Source: Vallitalea okinawensis
Lineage (GTDB): Bacteria; Bacillota; Clostridia; Lachnospirales; PQDH01
Length of the DNA stretch: 64,000 bases
Direction of reading: 5' to 3'
Assembly: GCF_002964605.1 (NCBI RefSeq)
Contig: NZ_PQDH01000008.1
Location: forward strand, 1 to 64,000
Below are positions 17,587 to 27,155 of the stretch, piece by piece. Within the stretch, counting starts at the first letter, position 1, and each line of letters begins with the position of its first letter. The notes under the pieces are model-generated. The model did no database searches. It saw nothing but the letters and a program-made list of their open reading frames with translations, and had not been told where the DNA came from. A program made the translations under genes and the position numbers.

Positions 17587-19182
17587 TTATGCCCCCTCCT
17601 TTTCAGCTTGATTTATACGTCCTGCCATCAATAAACCAAACTCCTTATCTGAAGCATCAGGTTCAAGAACACCAGCTATTTTCCCTTCACTAATAATGGC
17701 TATTCTATCTGCAACGCTTCTTAACTCTGCTAACTCAGAGGAAGTCATAATAATGGTCATATTACGCTTTTTATTCAAATCAACTAGTAAATCTAAAACT
17801 AGTTTTTTTGCTCCTATATCGATCCCTCTAGTTGGTTCCGATATGAGAAGAATATCCGGTTCTAGTGTCAAAGCCCTCGCTATACATACCTTTTGCTGGT
17901 TACCACCACTTAAACTACCAGCGTACTGTCTAGGCCCCGTACATCTAATATCTAAATCCTCAATCATTTCAAGTGCATGTCTTCTTATCGCACCGCTTTT
18001 TTGAAGTTTAAATAAGCCAAAATTATATAGAAATTTGTCTTGAATATTTAGAGCAGTTATTACCATATTCATTTCAATGGAATCATCCAAAATTAACCCT
18101 ACACCCTTTCTATCTTCTGACACAAATGATATTCCACTGTTTAACATGCTCTTTGTATCTCTAGCTGTAATTAATTTCTCGTTAAGGACAACTTCACCAG
18201 TAGATGGATACATCCCCATAAGCCCATTGGCAATACCAAGTTTACCTTGACCAGCTAATCCACCTATCCCTAAAATTTCTCCTTTTCTTACTTGGAGATC
18301 TATTCCTTTTACTTTTTCACCAGGCATGTCTACTGTATAGCCTTTAATGTCTAATATAATTTCATCCTTATCACTAAGGCTGGTTTCCTTTTTCGATAAT
18401 GCTATCTTTCTACCTACCATCCATTCAGCAAGTTCTTCTACAGATGTCTCTTTAGAGGTTTTACAAGTAACCAATTCACCGTCTCTCAAAACAGTAATAT
18501 AATCGGATATTTCGATGACTTCATCAAGGCGATGACTAATGAATAAAATAGCAATTCCTTTAGAAGCTAATCTTTTAATAGCTTCTAGTAAATTCTCTGC
18601 CTCTGATTCAGTTAATACAGCCGTTGGCTCATCAAAAACCAATAAGCGGATATTCTCTTTATCGATCTCCCTAGCGATTTCTATAAACTGCATATGCCCT
18701 ACAGGTAGTCCTTCTACCCTTACCCATTCATCGATGTCCATTGCTAATGTATCTAAAGCATTTCTAGCATCATGACCCATGTTTTCAAAATCAACAGTAT
18801 TAAGTTTTTTACCAAATACAGCACTAGCAGGGTTAGCTTTTGTAATTTCGCGGTTGAGTTTAATATTTTCTGTTACAGAAAAATCGGGTATGAGCATGAA
18901 TTCTTGATGAACCATACCGATCCCTAATTCCATTGCTTCTTTTGGTGATTTTATAGAAATATTCTTACCTCCAAATTTAACCGTACCATCAAATCCACCA
19001 GTGGAATGTATGACGTCCATTCCAAATAGTATATTCATCAATGTCGACTTCCCTGCTCCGTTTTCCCCAACTAAACTATGGATTTCTCCTGGTCCTAAGA
19101 TGAGTTCAACATCTTTAAGCACTGCATTTCCATAGTACTCTTTTGTAATGCCTCTCATCTCAAGTAAATAGTCATTGTACAC
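17587..19182 (-). CDS. RbsA/MglA-type ABC ATPase of the DUF3798 system
   Basis: A 531-residue protein with two ABC domains. The first has Walker A VGENGAGKSTLM near residue 43, HMQFIEIAREI as its signature near 160 and LLVFDEPTAVL near 180. The second has GGLAGQGKLGIANGL near 303, the signature LSGGNQQKVCIARAL near 417 and LLISEPTRGIDIG near 440. I chose GTG at 19182 because GGAGGGGG lies at correct spacing; the longer reading frame upstream has no ribosome site. It powers import with the two permeases downstream. Confidence 0.85.
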   Translation of the reverse strand: MYNDYLLEMRGITKEYYGNAVLKDVELILGPGEIHSLVGENGAGKSTLMNILFGMDVIHSTGGFDGTVKFGGKNISIKSPKEAMELGIGMVHQEFMLIPDFSVTENIKLNREITKANPASAVFGKKLNTVDFENMGHDARNALDTLAMDIDEWVRVEGLPVGHMQFIEIAREIDKENIRLLVFDEPTAVLTESEAENLLEAIKRLASKGIAILFISHRLDEVIEISDYITVLRDGELVTCKTSKETSVEELAEWMVGRKIALSKKETSLSDKDEIILDIKGYTVDMPGEKVKGIDLQVRKGEILGIGGLAGQGKLGIANGLMGMYPSTGEVVLNEKLITARDTKSMLNSGISFVSEDRKGVGLILDDSIEMNMVITALNIQDKFLYNFGLFKLQKSGAIRRHALEMIEDLDIRCTGPRQYAGSLSGGNQQKVCIARALTLEPDILLISEPTRGIDIGAKKLVLDLLVDLNKKRNMTIIMTSSELAELRSVADRIAIISEGKIAGVLEPDASDKEFGLLMAGRINQAEKEGA

Positions 19183-19244
19183 GTTTTTTCCCCCTCCAAT
19201 TAGATGAAGTATTTTCATTCTAACTTAGCCAATAAGAATAGAAG

Positions 19245-19271
19245 AGGTTGCTAAGCAAAACCTAGCAACCT
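19245..19271 (-). terminator. Weak intercistronic hairpin
   Basis: A 9-bp stem (AGGTTGCTA with TAGCAACCT) lies between the binding protein gene and the ATPase gene, without a strong T run. Such hairpins commonly raise binding-protein mRNA relative to the transport genes. Confidence 0.5.
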
Positions 19272-19287
19272 ACTTAGCATTCACATC

Positions 19288-20445
19288 TTAGAAATCATAG
19301 AAATCACATAATACCATGAGGTAATTATCGAATTCTTTATCGTTTTCAACCAATGGGACAACATTTAATTTAATTTCATCTGTTTTAGTAACACTTTCAA
19401 CATATACATTGAAAGATTTTATTACTTCTTCAACATTAAGTTTTTCTTCAAATTCACCATTAATCCATTTCACTGCATAATCAGCACCAGCTTCAACGTA
19501 CATCATATTAACGGGAACTGGCCATGTAGAAGCTCTGCCTGAAATACCAGCTTCAGCATATATATTACTGATTTCATTTAAGATGTAAGGAATATCCCCC
19601 TCATGACCTTCTACTGTAATTTCCAATGCATTTGGGAATCCATGATATGGAGATGGACAACAGGGTTGAGGATAAATTGCACCTTCATCAAAAGAAGCTT
19701 TTATTAATGGTGTTTGCATTGCACAGTTTGTTGAGAAGAAGGCAGTATTTTTCCCATATTGCTCTATCATCTTAGGTACATCTTCCAAAATAAATTGTTG
19801 TGCACCAGCTGTACCTGCATCACCCGTTGGGTCTGGAGCAGTTGCGTCAACAAATTCAATACCTAATTCATCGCATTTTTCTTTCATTAAATCTCTACGG
19901 GCTGCTAATAACGCATAAGACATATGTCTTGGGAATGAATAGTGTACAAACACTTCTGCTCCAAGCTTTTTAGCTTGTTCTGGGACTGCAGTTCCCATAC
20001 CGATTTCATCCATTTGGAAGCAGATATCTGCTCTTTCAGAGATCATGTTTGGATCTTCACCAGAAGTACCAACAATGATTAATAAATCATCACCACGAAG
20101 CTCTTTTACTTTATCAATTGCTGCTGATGTACCTGGTATACCTTGACAAATAACAAGTGCTTTAACATCTGGATCAGAAGCTACACCAGTGATGTTGGAG
20201 ATAACAGTTTCTTGCTCATCCATAAAGTTATCTGGATAAGTTTGTAAGATAACATGCTCTTCACCATACTTAGCTAAAACAGCTTCAGCAGCCCTGTATT
20301 CTTCTTCGTTTTGAGTAACAGTACCTGTGATAACACCAATTTTCCAATTGTCTTCACCACTTGAAGTCTCTGTAGAATTACAAGCCATAAGCATTGTAGT
20401 CAGCATGATCAACACGATCATTAATGATAGCCCTTTTTTTAACAT
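19288..20445 (-). CDS. DUF3798 solute-binding lipoprotein
   Basis: A 385-residue extracytoplasmic binding protein. A lipoprotein signal peptide ends in the lipobox TTMLMAC, so Cys22 is the predicted lipidated residue. Its body begins WKIGVITGTVTQNEEEYRAA and includes VICQGIPGTSAAIDKVKEL near residue 102, a periplasmic-binding-protein-like fold that I recognise as DUF3798. The ATG at 20445 has AGGAGGG upstream. It heads an operon with an RbsA-type ATPase and two permeases. Ligand unknown; its placement beside the amino-acid fermentation genes hints at an amino acid or derivative but proves nothing. Confidence 0.7.
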   Translation of the reverse strand: MLKKGLSLMIVLIMLTTMLMACNSTETSSGEDNWKIGVITGTVTQNEEEYRAAEAVLAKYGEEHVILQTYPDNFMDEQETVISNITGVASDPDVKALVICQGIPGTSAAIDKVKELRGDDLLIIVGTSGEDPNMISERADICFQMDEIGMGTAVPEQAKKLGAEVFVHYSFPRHMSYALLAARRDLMKEKCDELGIEFVDATAPDPTGDAGTAGAQQFILEDVPKMIEQYGKNTAFFSTNCAMQTPLIKASFDEGAIYPQPCCPSPYHGFPNALEITVEGHEGDIPYILNEISNIYAEAGISGRASTWPVPVNMMYVEAGADYAVKWINGEFEEKLNVEEVIKSFNVYVESVTKTDEIKLNVVPLVENDKEFDNYLMVLCDFYDF

Positions 20446-20607
20446 ACGAACCCTCCTATTTTTATATGTTTGCAAAGCAATTTTCTATTTCTTTATTAAC
20501 CCCTTTAGTCAAACTCTTAATTGATTAAGAATCTCACTTTGCCTTTATAGTAACCTCATAGTCTATGAGATTATTATCAACTTGTTATTTTATGTAATTT
20601 TTAATAC

Positions 20608-20636
20608 ATTATACCATATCATCTTTATTATTACAA
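20608..20636 (-). promoter_or_regulatory. Promoter of the DUF3798 transporter operon
   Basis: On the minus strand TTGTAA (20631-20636) and TATAAT (20608-20613) are 17 bases apart. The roughly 310-base gap here otherwise holds a CTCATAG/CTATGAG hairpin near 20556-20572 in the leader, of unknown role, and the alr terminator. Confidence 0.65.
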
Positions 20637-20702
20637 CTTTTATCTCTATATACTAAATTATTCCAGTATACCTTCTTCGCTTAGTACTTTTCAGAATTAT
20701 AA

Positions 20703-20740
20703 GCAAAAAAAGAAACGTACTATTTTCAGTACATTTCTTA
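20703..20740 (-). terminator. Terminator after alr
   Basis: On the minus strand AAGAAATGTACT pairs with AGTACGTTTCTT around GAAAAT (one G-T pair), followed by a T run. Confidence 0.8.
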
Positions 20741-20759
20741 AATAAATGATATTAATGAG

Positions 20760-21944
20760 TTATCTATTCTTTATTTTTAAATAGTCCTTTATACCAATGA
20801 TTTCTGTTTGTCTTACATAGACTCTAGGCACTCTTCTCCCCACCATACAAACGATCTCATAATTAATTGTCCCTATAATATTTGCAACTTCATCTATGTG
20901 AGGCTCTCCATGACTACCATTCCCAAAGATATGAACTTCTTCTCCAATCTCCAACCAATCATCCTTTAATAAAACCATGCATTGATCCATGCATATCCGC
21001 CCTACTAAAGGATAAGATACTCCCCTGATACCTACAAAACTTTTTCCTGAAAGTAATCTGGTAAATCCATCAGCATACCCTAAAGGTAAAGTCCCGATAA
21101 CAACCTTTTTTTCTGCATGATAAATATGTCCATAACTTATACCTTGACCTTTCTCAACAAACTTAACATTTGAGAGCTTAGTCTTCAGGCTCATTGCTGG
21201 TTTTAAGTTGGCATTCTCTTTTTTTACTTGATCTGAAGGATAAAGACCATATAGCATAATACCTGCTCTAACCATATCTAAATGATATTCAGGTAAGTCA
21301 ATTATTGTTGCACTGTTAGCAACGTGCTTAATAGGTATTCTAAGCCCCTTAACTTCTAGTTCTTGAACTATTTTTTGATATTCTTCAAACTGTTGGTGAG
21401 TATATCCTTTATCTGCTTCATCAGCTCTAGCAAAATGGGTAAATATCCCTTCAATCTCTATGGAAGGTAACTTAGAAATTGCTAAGATTGTTTCCATGTT
21501 CTTTTCATTAACTTGAAAACCTAATCGACTCATTCCAGTATCCACTTTAATATGAACTTTTACGCTTTTATTAAGCAATTGTGCATAAGAAGATAGGACT
21601 TCTCCCATTTCTTTATTATAAATTGTTTGGGTAATATGATGGTCAACAACTTCAATTAATTGACTATTCGGTGTATACCCTAAAATCAAAATTGGCATCT
21701 CTAAGAAATGATGTCTTAATTCAAGAGCCTCTGATAATGTAGCAACAGCTAGATAATCTGCACCATTCTCCATAAAAACCTTAGCTGCCTCAACAACTCC
21801 ATGACCATAAGCATCAGCTTTGACTACAGCGCAACATTTTTTAGCTTTACCAATTAGTCTTCTGACTTCTTTTATATTATGTGCCAATGCTTCAAGCCCT
21901 ATCTCAGCCCAAGTTGGACGAAATGCATCATTAGTAAGCATCAA
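20760..21944 (-). CDS. alr: Alanine racemase
   Basis: A 394-residue PLP-dependent racemase interconverting L- and D-alanine. The PLP lysine is in VVKADAYGHG near residue 42. The C-terminal domain has YADGFTRLLSGKSF near 272, VGRICMDQCMVLL near 295 and a Tyr base within ISYGHIYHAE near 250. Length fits the family. It lies directly downstream of the ornithine operon, about 130 bases from orr, on the same strand. It may simply supply wall D-alanine, or recycle the alanine released by ornithine oxidation. Confidence 0.92.
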   Translation of the reverse strand: MMLTNDAFRPTWAEIGLEALAHNIKEVRRLIGKAKKCCAVVKADAYGHGVVEAAKVFMENGADYLAVATLSEALELRHHFLEMPILILGYTPNSQLIEVVDHHITQTIYNKEMGEVLSSYAQLLNKSVKVHIKVDTGMSRLGFQVNEKNMETILAISKLPSIEIEGIFTHFARADEADKGYTHQQFEEYQKIVQELEVKGLRIPIKHVANSATIIDLPEYHLDMVRAGIMLYGLYPSDQVKKENANLKPAMSLKTKLSNVKFVEKGQGISYGHIYHAEKKVVIGTLPLGYADGFTRLLSGKSFVGIRGVSYPLVGRICMDQCMVLLKDDWLEIGEEVHIFGNGSHGEPHIDEVANIIGTINYEIVCMVGRRVPRVYVRQTEIIGIKDYLKIKNR

Positions 21945-22077
21945 TATCCCCCCAAAATGATATCAGCAATTTTATATCTGTAAATAGTCACATTTAAGTC
22001 TTACTATTGCATATTAGTATCTAAAACTTCCTAGGACAATTCATTTTATTAATCACTTTTTAACGAGTAAGTTTAAG

Positions 22078-23142
22078 TTATATATATTGAACATCAACAT
22101 ATGCTGAGGTCATCAGGCTAAGTATACTACCGTAAGTTAGTTTAAAAGTCATGATGTCTCCAACTTTATAGTCTCTTTTACTATCCGTTACATCAACGAT
22201 TAAATGATCACTACTTCCACCTAAAATATCAACCCACTTATCTATAGGTATAATATCTGCTAAGTCAACATCCTGTTTCCCAACGGCGCATATAGCTCTT
22301 TTTCGAATCCCTTTATCAACAAATTCTGGTACCTTTCCAAAGGCATCCATACCAATCTCACCAATTGGCACTGACGGTTTTTCCTTCAATTCAATGATCT
22401 CAGCTTTTAGCAACATACAATCATCAAAAGTATTTGAAATCGGATTCCCAAAGGCTGTTTCTCTTCCTAAAATAATTGATTCCCCTAAACGAAGATGGTT
22501 TATAGCCTTCGGCATTTCTCCTTTTTTTAATAATTCTATACTACTTGAATTACCTCCTGATATAATATTTAATTGGAGATTGAAAGTATTTTCAACTTTC
22601 TCTTTTATTGTTACCAATTTTCCTAAAACCTCAGGAGTTGGAATGACACCACCATAACAAGTTATATTTGTACCTAAACCAACGAGTTTAATATTTTCCA
22701 TCTGTAAAACTGAGCGAATTGTATTGATTAGCTCAGTTTTATCAAAGATACCTTCCCTTAGATCACCAATATCACACATTAGTATGATTTCATGCATACA
22801 TTTCGCTAACTTAGCGGCACTGTTAAGTGCTTCTATGGTTACTACTTCAGAATTTAAAGAAATATCGGAATATCGTACGACTTCATCAACTTCAGAAATC
22901 ATAGGCAGTCTTAATAAAATTTTTGGTACTTTGAAATCTTTTATTTTTCTCAGATTATCTATTCTAGAATCTGCTATATAATCAATCCCATTATCCATCA
23001 TCACTTTAACCATTTTTGGGTCAGCACAAAAAACTTTTGATACACCAGCTACTTGAATACTTTTTTGATGACAGAGATCTACTAAATAACTGGTATTGTG
23101 CCTCAATTTATTCAGATCAATGACTACTTGTGGATAAGACAA
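22078..23142 (-). CDS. orr: Ornithine racemase
   Basis: A 354-residue alanine-racemase-fold PLP enzyme. The N-terminal VAGVSKVFCADPKMVK near residue 32 carries the PLP lysine, and GNSSSIELLKKGEMP near 202 and RLGESIILGRE near 222 are shared with the ornithine racemase of Clostridium sticklandii as I recall it. It is shorter than, and distinct from, the alanine racemase next door. It converts L-ornithine to D-ornithine, the substrate of the aminomutase encoded upstream. It is the last gene of the cluster, as in published or-clusters. Confidence 0.85.
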   Translation of the reverse strand: MSYPQVVIDLNKLRHNTSYLVDLCHQKSIQVAGVSKVFCADPKMVKVMMDNGIDYIADSRIDNLRKIKDFKVPKILLRLPMISEVDEVVRYSDISLNSEVVTIEALNSAAKLAKCMHEIILMCDIGDLREGIFDKTELINTIRSVLQMENIKLVGLGTNITCYGGVIPTPEVLGKLVTIKEKVENTFNLQLNIISGGNSSSIELLKKGEMPKAINHLRLGESIILGRETAFGNPISNTFDDCMLLKAEIIELKEKPSVPIGEIGMDAFGKVPEFVDKGIRKRAICAVGKQDVDLADIIPIDKWVDILGGSSDHLIVDVTDSKRDYKVGDIMTFKLTYGSILSLMTSAYVDVQYI

Positions 23143-23179
23143 TTTACCCCCTCCAAACTAGTGTGATAATTAAACTTTT

Positions 23180-24544
23180 TTAGAATTCTAAACTTTGCCT
23201 CAAGAGCTCTAATGCTGCTTCAGGATATTTTTTAGAGAGTACACCTAGAGATGCCATAATGTAATGCTTATCAATAAGAACTTTAACATCCTCATGAGGT
23301 AACAATTCAGTTTCTTTTTTACTCTTTATAACACGATCAATAATAGCTTTATTGTCAGGTAATCGGGTTAATGCTCCTCCTGTACCAATAATATATTTTG
23401 TGTTAGTTAAGTCTTTTCCTTCCGCAACGGCTCGTTTTCCTGTTCCTCCATATAAGTACCTAACTTGACCTGCATGTCTTCTAATAGCAAGGCTTAAAGC
23501 CTTTTCTGTTAATTGATTAACAAATTTTAATTCATTCTCAGTATGAGGAACTGCTTTATAGCCCTCTATTAATTGGTTCAATTCTTCACTATTCATATTC
23601 AGGTATGAAGCTAGTTCTTCTTTCCCTATTAAATCAATGACATTGTTCATATTGACATAGACACCCAAATCACCTTCAACTGTTCTTTTTGCTTTAGGTT
23701 CAGGACTAATTAATATGCGATTGATTTCTTCACTACCACAAGTAACAGAATGAACATCCGTTGTTGCTCCTCCTACATCAAAGGTAAGGACATCACCAAA
23801 TGAATCGTAAATAAGCTTGGTTGCTAACATAACAGCTCCTGGAGTAGGAATGATGTTTGAAGTGACAAAACTTCTGACTTTCTCCATTCCTGGTGCTGTT
23901 GTAATATGTTTTTCAAAAACATTCTGAATAATACTTCTTGTGGGTTCTATATTGAGATCGTCAATTTTAGGATATACATTATCGGTTACATGCAGCTCAT
24001 AATTTGATTCTTCAAAAATTTCTATGATTTCTTCTTGATTTTCAATATTCCCAGCATAGATTAATGGAAGATTTAAATTCAGTCCAAGGAGACGCTCAGC
24101 ATTTTCTATGGCTGTATCCCTCTCACCGTAATCTACACCACCTGATAACAAAATGATATTAGGATGTATCGCAGAAATTTTTTTTAAATCAGAGCGTCGT
24201 AACTTTCCAGCTGTTATAAAATGAATATTGGCTCCTGCTCCTAAAGCAGCCTCCTTTGCAGCTCTTACTGTCATATCATATACCAGCCCATGTACAGTCA
24301 TTCTTAACCCACCAGCAGCACTACTAGTTGCAAAAAATGCATCTGAATCAATGGTAGAGACACCTAGACTCTTCTTTAAATCCTTTAATGCATTTTCAAG
24401 ACCGATATTCACATCTCCTTCTAATACGGAAGTAGGCGCTTGCCCCTGTCCTATAAATTTAGGACAAGGGCAAGTTAAATCATGAAATGCATTAATTACA
24501 GTTGTGGTACTCCCAATTTCAGCCACTAATGCATCAATCTTCAT
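23180..24544 (-). CDS. GlmL/MutL-like protein of the ornithine aminomutase cluster
   Basis: A 454-residue ASKHA-fold ATPase-like protein. Phosphate-binding motifs are AEIGSTTTVINAF near residue 8 and LTFDVGGATTDVHSV near 240, and IIGTGGALTRLP lies near 388. Related GlmL/MutL proteins accompany glutamate mutase; this position, called or-4 in ornithine clusters, always follows oraE. It probably protects or reactivates the B12 enzyme, which is inference from the family. Its start overlaps the end of oraE by 11 bases. Confidence 0.8.
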   Translation of the reverse strand: MKIDALVAEIGSTTTVINAFHDLTCPCPKFIGQGQAPTSVLEGDVNIGLENALKDLKKSLGVSTIDSDAFFATSSAAGGLRMTVHGLVYDMTVRAAKEAALGAGANIHFITAGKLRRSDLKKISAIHPNIILLSGGVDYGERDTAIENAERLLGLNLNLPLIYAGNIENQEEIIEIFEESNYELHVTDNVYPKIDDLNIEPTRSIIQNVFEKHITTAPGMEKVRSFVTSNIIPTPGAVMLATKLIYDSFGDVLTFDVGGATTDVHSVTCGSEEINRILISPEPKAKRTVEGDLGVYVNMNNVIDLIGKEELASYLNMNSEELNQLIEGYKAVPHTENELKFVNQLTEKALSLAIRRHAGQVRYLYGGTGKRAVAEGKDLTNTKYIIGTGGALTRLPDNKAIIDRVIKSKKETELLPHEDVKVLIDKHYIMASLGVLSKKYPEAALELLRQSLEF

Positions 24545-26747
24545 CCATCATGCTCCTTCTTTTTTTCACTAAGAATGTGGCTACATGAACACCTTTTGAT
24601 CCTCTACCAAACCCAGCATCAACCCCCTGCTTGACAGCTAACTCTGGTGTTACTTGTGTTCCACCACAAGCAATCATTATACGGTCACGAATACCTTTTT
24701 CGATACAATATTCATGGATCCTCTTCATGTTTTTATAATGAATATCATCATGACTAATAATAGTCGAAGCTAAAATAGCATCAGCTCCTAATTCAATAGC
24801 CGCGTCTACTAATTTTTCTACAGGCACAGATGTACCTAAGTAATGACATTCAATGCCATACTTTTCTATACCACCATGTTTAATATCTAATATCTCTCTT
24901 AGACCAACTGAATGTTCATCTTCTCCAACAGTACCAGCAACAATTTTAAGAGGACGTTCCTTTATATCTGCACGAATTTCATCGTCACTCATAATTGCAG
25001 GTTTAGGAGGTATAATCAATTGATCTGTATCAATAGTGAATGGTACTTTCCCTTTAATCTCTACACGAGTACCTTCTGCCATTTGTAAAACTTCTTTGTG
25101 GATAACTTCAACTTCTTCCAGCCCCATCTTCTTACCTACTTCAACGGCTGCAAACTCGGCAGTTCTTTCATCTGTGGGTAACATCATTGTAATTTGAACA
25201 ATACCGTCACCTTGCCATTCCATCTCTGGCTTAATCTGACTTGTTTCTCTTAGTTCTTTTGTTTTTTCTAAACGCTTATTAACATTATCTTCTTCATCTA
25301 ATTCATCAATATAGACAATTTTCTCTGCTTCTTCAAATGTAGAACCATCAATGAGTGTAGATGGTTGATCAACAGCATCAGCATCATATTGTGCCACATT
25401 GTTATAACCAAAGAATGCTGTAACTGGTGCCATATAGTCCTCGTCTCTCTCATAAACAGAACCTGCACCGATTCCTCCATTAATTTGTCTGGATATACCA
25501 TCTCCATTTCTTTCGGGATAATAACCAGAATCTACAAAGAAGCCATCTTCAACAGCTTGGAAATACCCTCCAGCTTCAATGATTTCTTCTACAAATAGGA
25601 CTGCTCTTTCTTTAAGTTCTCTAACTTTATCGGCTAAGAAACCACTATCACGCTTCAGCTCAATCATTTCCATTAACCCATCCATACCAATAAGCGCTTG
25701 CTTAGCAGTATTTGTTCCTTCAATGTTATAAATATGCCATGGAACATTTCTACCTTCGTCAGGTGTGATGGTTGATTGAATTTCAGCACGTGTTAACTTT
25801 GAAATCATTAGATTTAAAGTATGTGTTACTGTAGCTTCTCGAGTTGAGGACCCCATATATTTTGTATTCTGTTGTGCACGAATTTTATACTCTTTAAAAA
25901 TTTCTCTAAGTGCGACTGCATATGGTAAGTCCAATTTCATACATGGCGCAGGAGGCGCTGTTGGTGGTACAGATGATAGACATATATTTTCTTTCTCAAT
26001 ACCTGATTTTACTGAGAACAATGAATTGATGGCATGTTGAACCATTAGCTCCGGCATAACTTTCCAAGCTTTCATAGCTGTTGCGTTAGCATTATGCGCA
26101 CCGTCGATTTGAGCCATATCAGCCCAGCCCATTACACATTTTGCATTTGCTGCATCAACAAATGAGCGAATCATATTGATATTACGATACAAAACATTGT
26201 ACTGTGGATCTTGATGAGCTCCATTAACACCTTCTTCTGCAAACATAACAGCAACTTCTGGTCCAGCTACACCACTGACATAAGAGTGATAGTTAATTGG
26301 ACGACCTACTTCATCTTCTATTAAATCCAGAGCCTTCCTCTGTGCTCTTAATTGTTTACGAGTTATAGGAATACCACCAATACCTTGAGGTGTTCCTTCT
26401 ATTAAGCCATCAAAATGACTCTGACCTGCTGTACGTATAACCATAAGATGATCTGCACCATGCCAAGCAGCCATACGCATACGACGAATGTCATCTTCAA
26501 AACGGCCAGAAGCTATTTCAGTCGTAATAACATTACATGGTTGTGGATCAATGCTATTAAAAGAATGAGCAGCTGGCAAGGGTTCACTTTGCTTTAAAGG
26601 TTCGCTAACTTCTGAGAATTCAAAATCTCCAATAGTTTTTGATCCACAGTTTTCACGCCAATGCCAACCACGGCGACGAGGATGATAATGTTCTAAGTCC
26701 TCTAAAATCTCCTCTATATTTAACTTTTCATTAGGCTTTAGTTCCAT
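24534..26747 (-). CDS. oraE: D-ornithine 4,5-aminomutase, large subunit
   Basis: A 737-residue adenosylcobalamin- and PLP-dependent mutase that moves the 5-amino group of D-ornithine to give 2,4-diaminopentanoate. The N-terminal two thirds form the TIM-barrel domain (GQSHFDGLIEGTPQGIGG near residue 105). The C-terminal B12 domain has the DxHxxG motif as DEHSVG near 610, followed by DIKHGGIEKYG, whose lysine corresponds to the PLP-binding lysine known in the C. sticklandii enzyme. AGGAGG eight bases before the ATG at 26747 decides the start, within the end of oraS. Confidence 0.93.
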   Translation of the reverse strand: MELKPNEKLNIEEILEDLEHYHPRRRGWHWRENCGSKTIGDFEFSEVSEPLKQSEPLPAAHSFNSIDPQPCNVITTEIASGRFEDDIRRMRMAAWHGADHLMVIRTAGQSHFDGLIEGTPQGIGGIPITRKQLRAQRKALDLIEDEVGRPINYHSYVSGVAGPEVAVMFAEEGVNGAHQDPQYNVLYRNINMIRSFVDAANAKCVMGWADMAQIDGAHNANATAMKAWKVMPELMVQHAINSLFSVKSGIEKENICLSSVPPTAPPAPCMKLDLPYAVALREIFKEYKIRAQQNTKYMGSSTREATVTHTLNLMISKLTRAEIQSTITPDEGRNVPWHIYNIEGTNTAKQALIGMDGLMEMIELKRDSGFLADKVRELKERAVLFVEEIIEAGGYFQAVEDGFFVDSGYYPERNGDGISRQINGGIGAGSVYERDEDYMAPVTAFFGYNNVAQYDADAVDQPSTLIDGSTFEEAEKIVYIDELDEEDNVNKRLEKTKELRETSQIKPEMEWQGDGIVQITMMLPTDERTAEFAAVEVGKKMGLEEVEVIHKEVLQMAEGTRVEIKGKVPFTIDTDQLIIPPKPAIMSDDEIRADIKERPLKIVAGTVGEDEHSVGLREILDIKHGGIEKYGIECHYLGTSVPVEKLVDAAIELGADAILASTIISHDDIHYKNMKRIHEYCIEKGIRDRIMIACGGTQVTPELAVKQGVDAGFGRGSKGVHVATFLVKKRRSMMDED

Positions 26748-27123
26748 TTTCTCCGCCTCCTTTAAAGACATTAGCTATGCTATCCCAAAGTTCTGTATCC
26801 CCTTCAGCTAACTTTAAGCCCGCTTCTCTAACAGTCAAATTATTATCCTTAGCAACGCGATAAACAACATGACCTGCACCTTTTCCCATTAAACCTCTGT
26901 CTAAAACGCCATCAACAATAGCTTTTGATTCTATACTTGAAAAACCCATTCTTAATAACACAGAACGTTCAATACTAGGTGTGGTATTTTTTTTAGCTAA
27001 ATCAATCATCGGATCAACTATTTGTTCAACTAAACTCCAAAATTTATTTTCTAATTCTTCTTCACTTAACCCTGCTAAATGTTGTCTTCTTGATTCGAAA
27101 TCGTCTTGACGTGTTTTACCCAC
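26731..27123 (-). CDS. oraS: D-ornithine 4,5-aminomutase, small subunit
   Basis: A 130-residue subunit of the aminomutase. Features are RRQHLAGLSEEELENKFW near residue 13, IERSVLLRMGFSS near 51 and GAGHVVYRVA near 82. It overlaps oraE by 17 bases, so equal synthesis of the two subunits by coupling is likely. Family length is similar (about 120 residues). Confidence 0.9.
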   Translation of the reverse strand: MGKTRQDDFESRRQHLAGLSEEELENKFWSLVEQIVDPMIDLAKKNTTPSIERSVLLRMGFSSIESKAIVDGVLDRGLMGKGAGHVVYRVAKDNNLTVREAGLKLAEGDTELWDSIANVFKGGGENGTKA

Positions 27124-27155
27124 TGTTCTACCTCCTCGATTATCATGACTTAGAT

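Noticed and set aside
17696-18004. 102-residue plus-strand reading frame
   Set aside because: Antisense to the second ABC ATPase; the coding strand has full family motifs.
20556-20572. T-box or riboswitch in the DUF3798 leader
   Set aside because: Only one short hairpin is visible and no conserved aptamer or T-box core was found.
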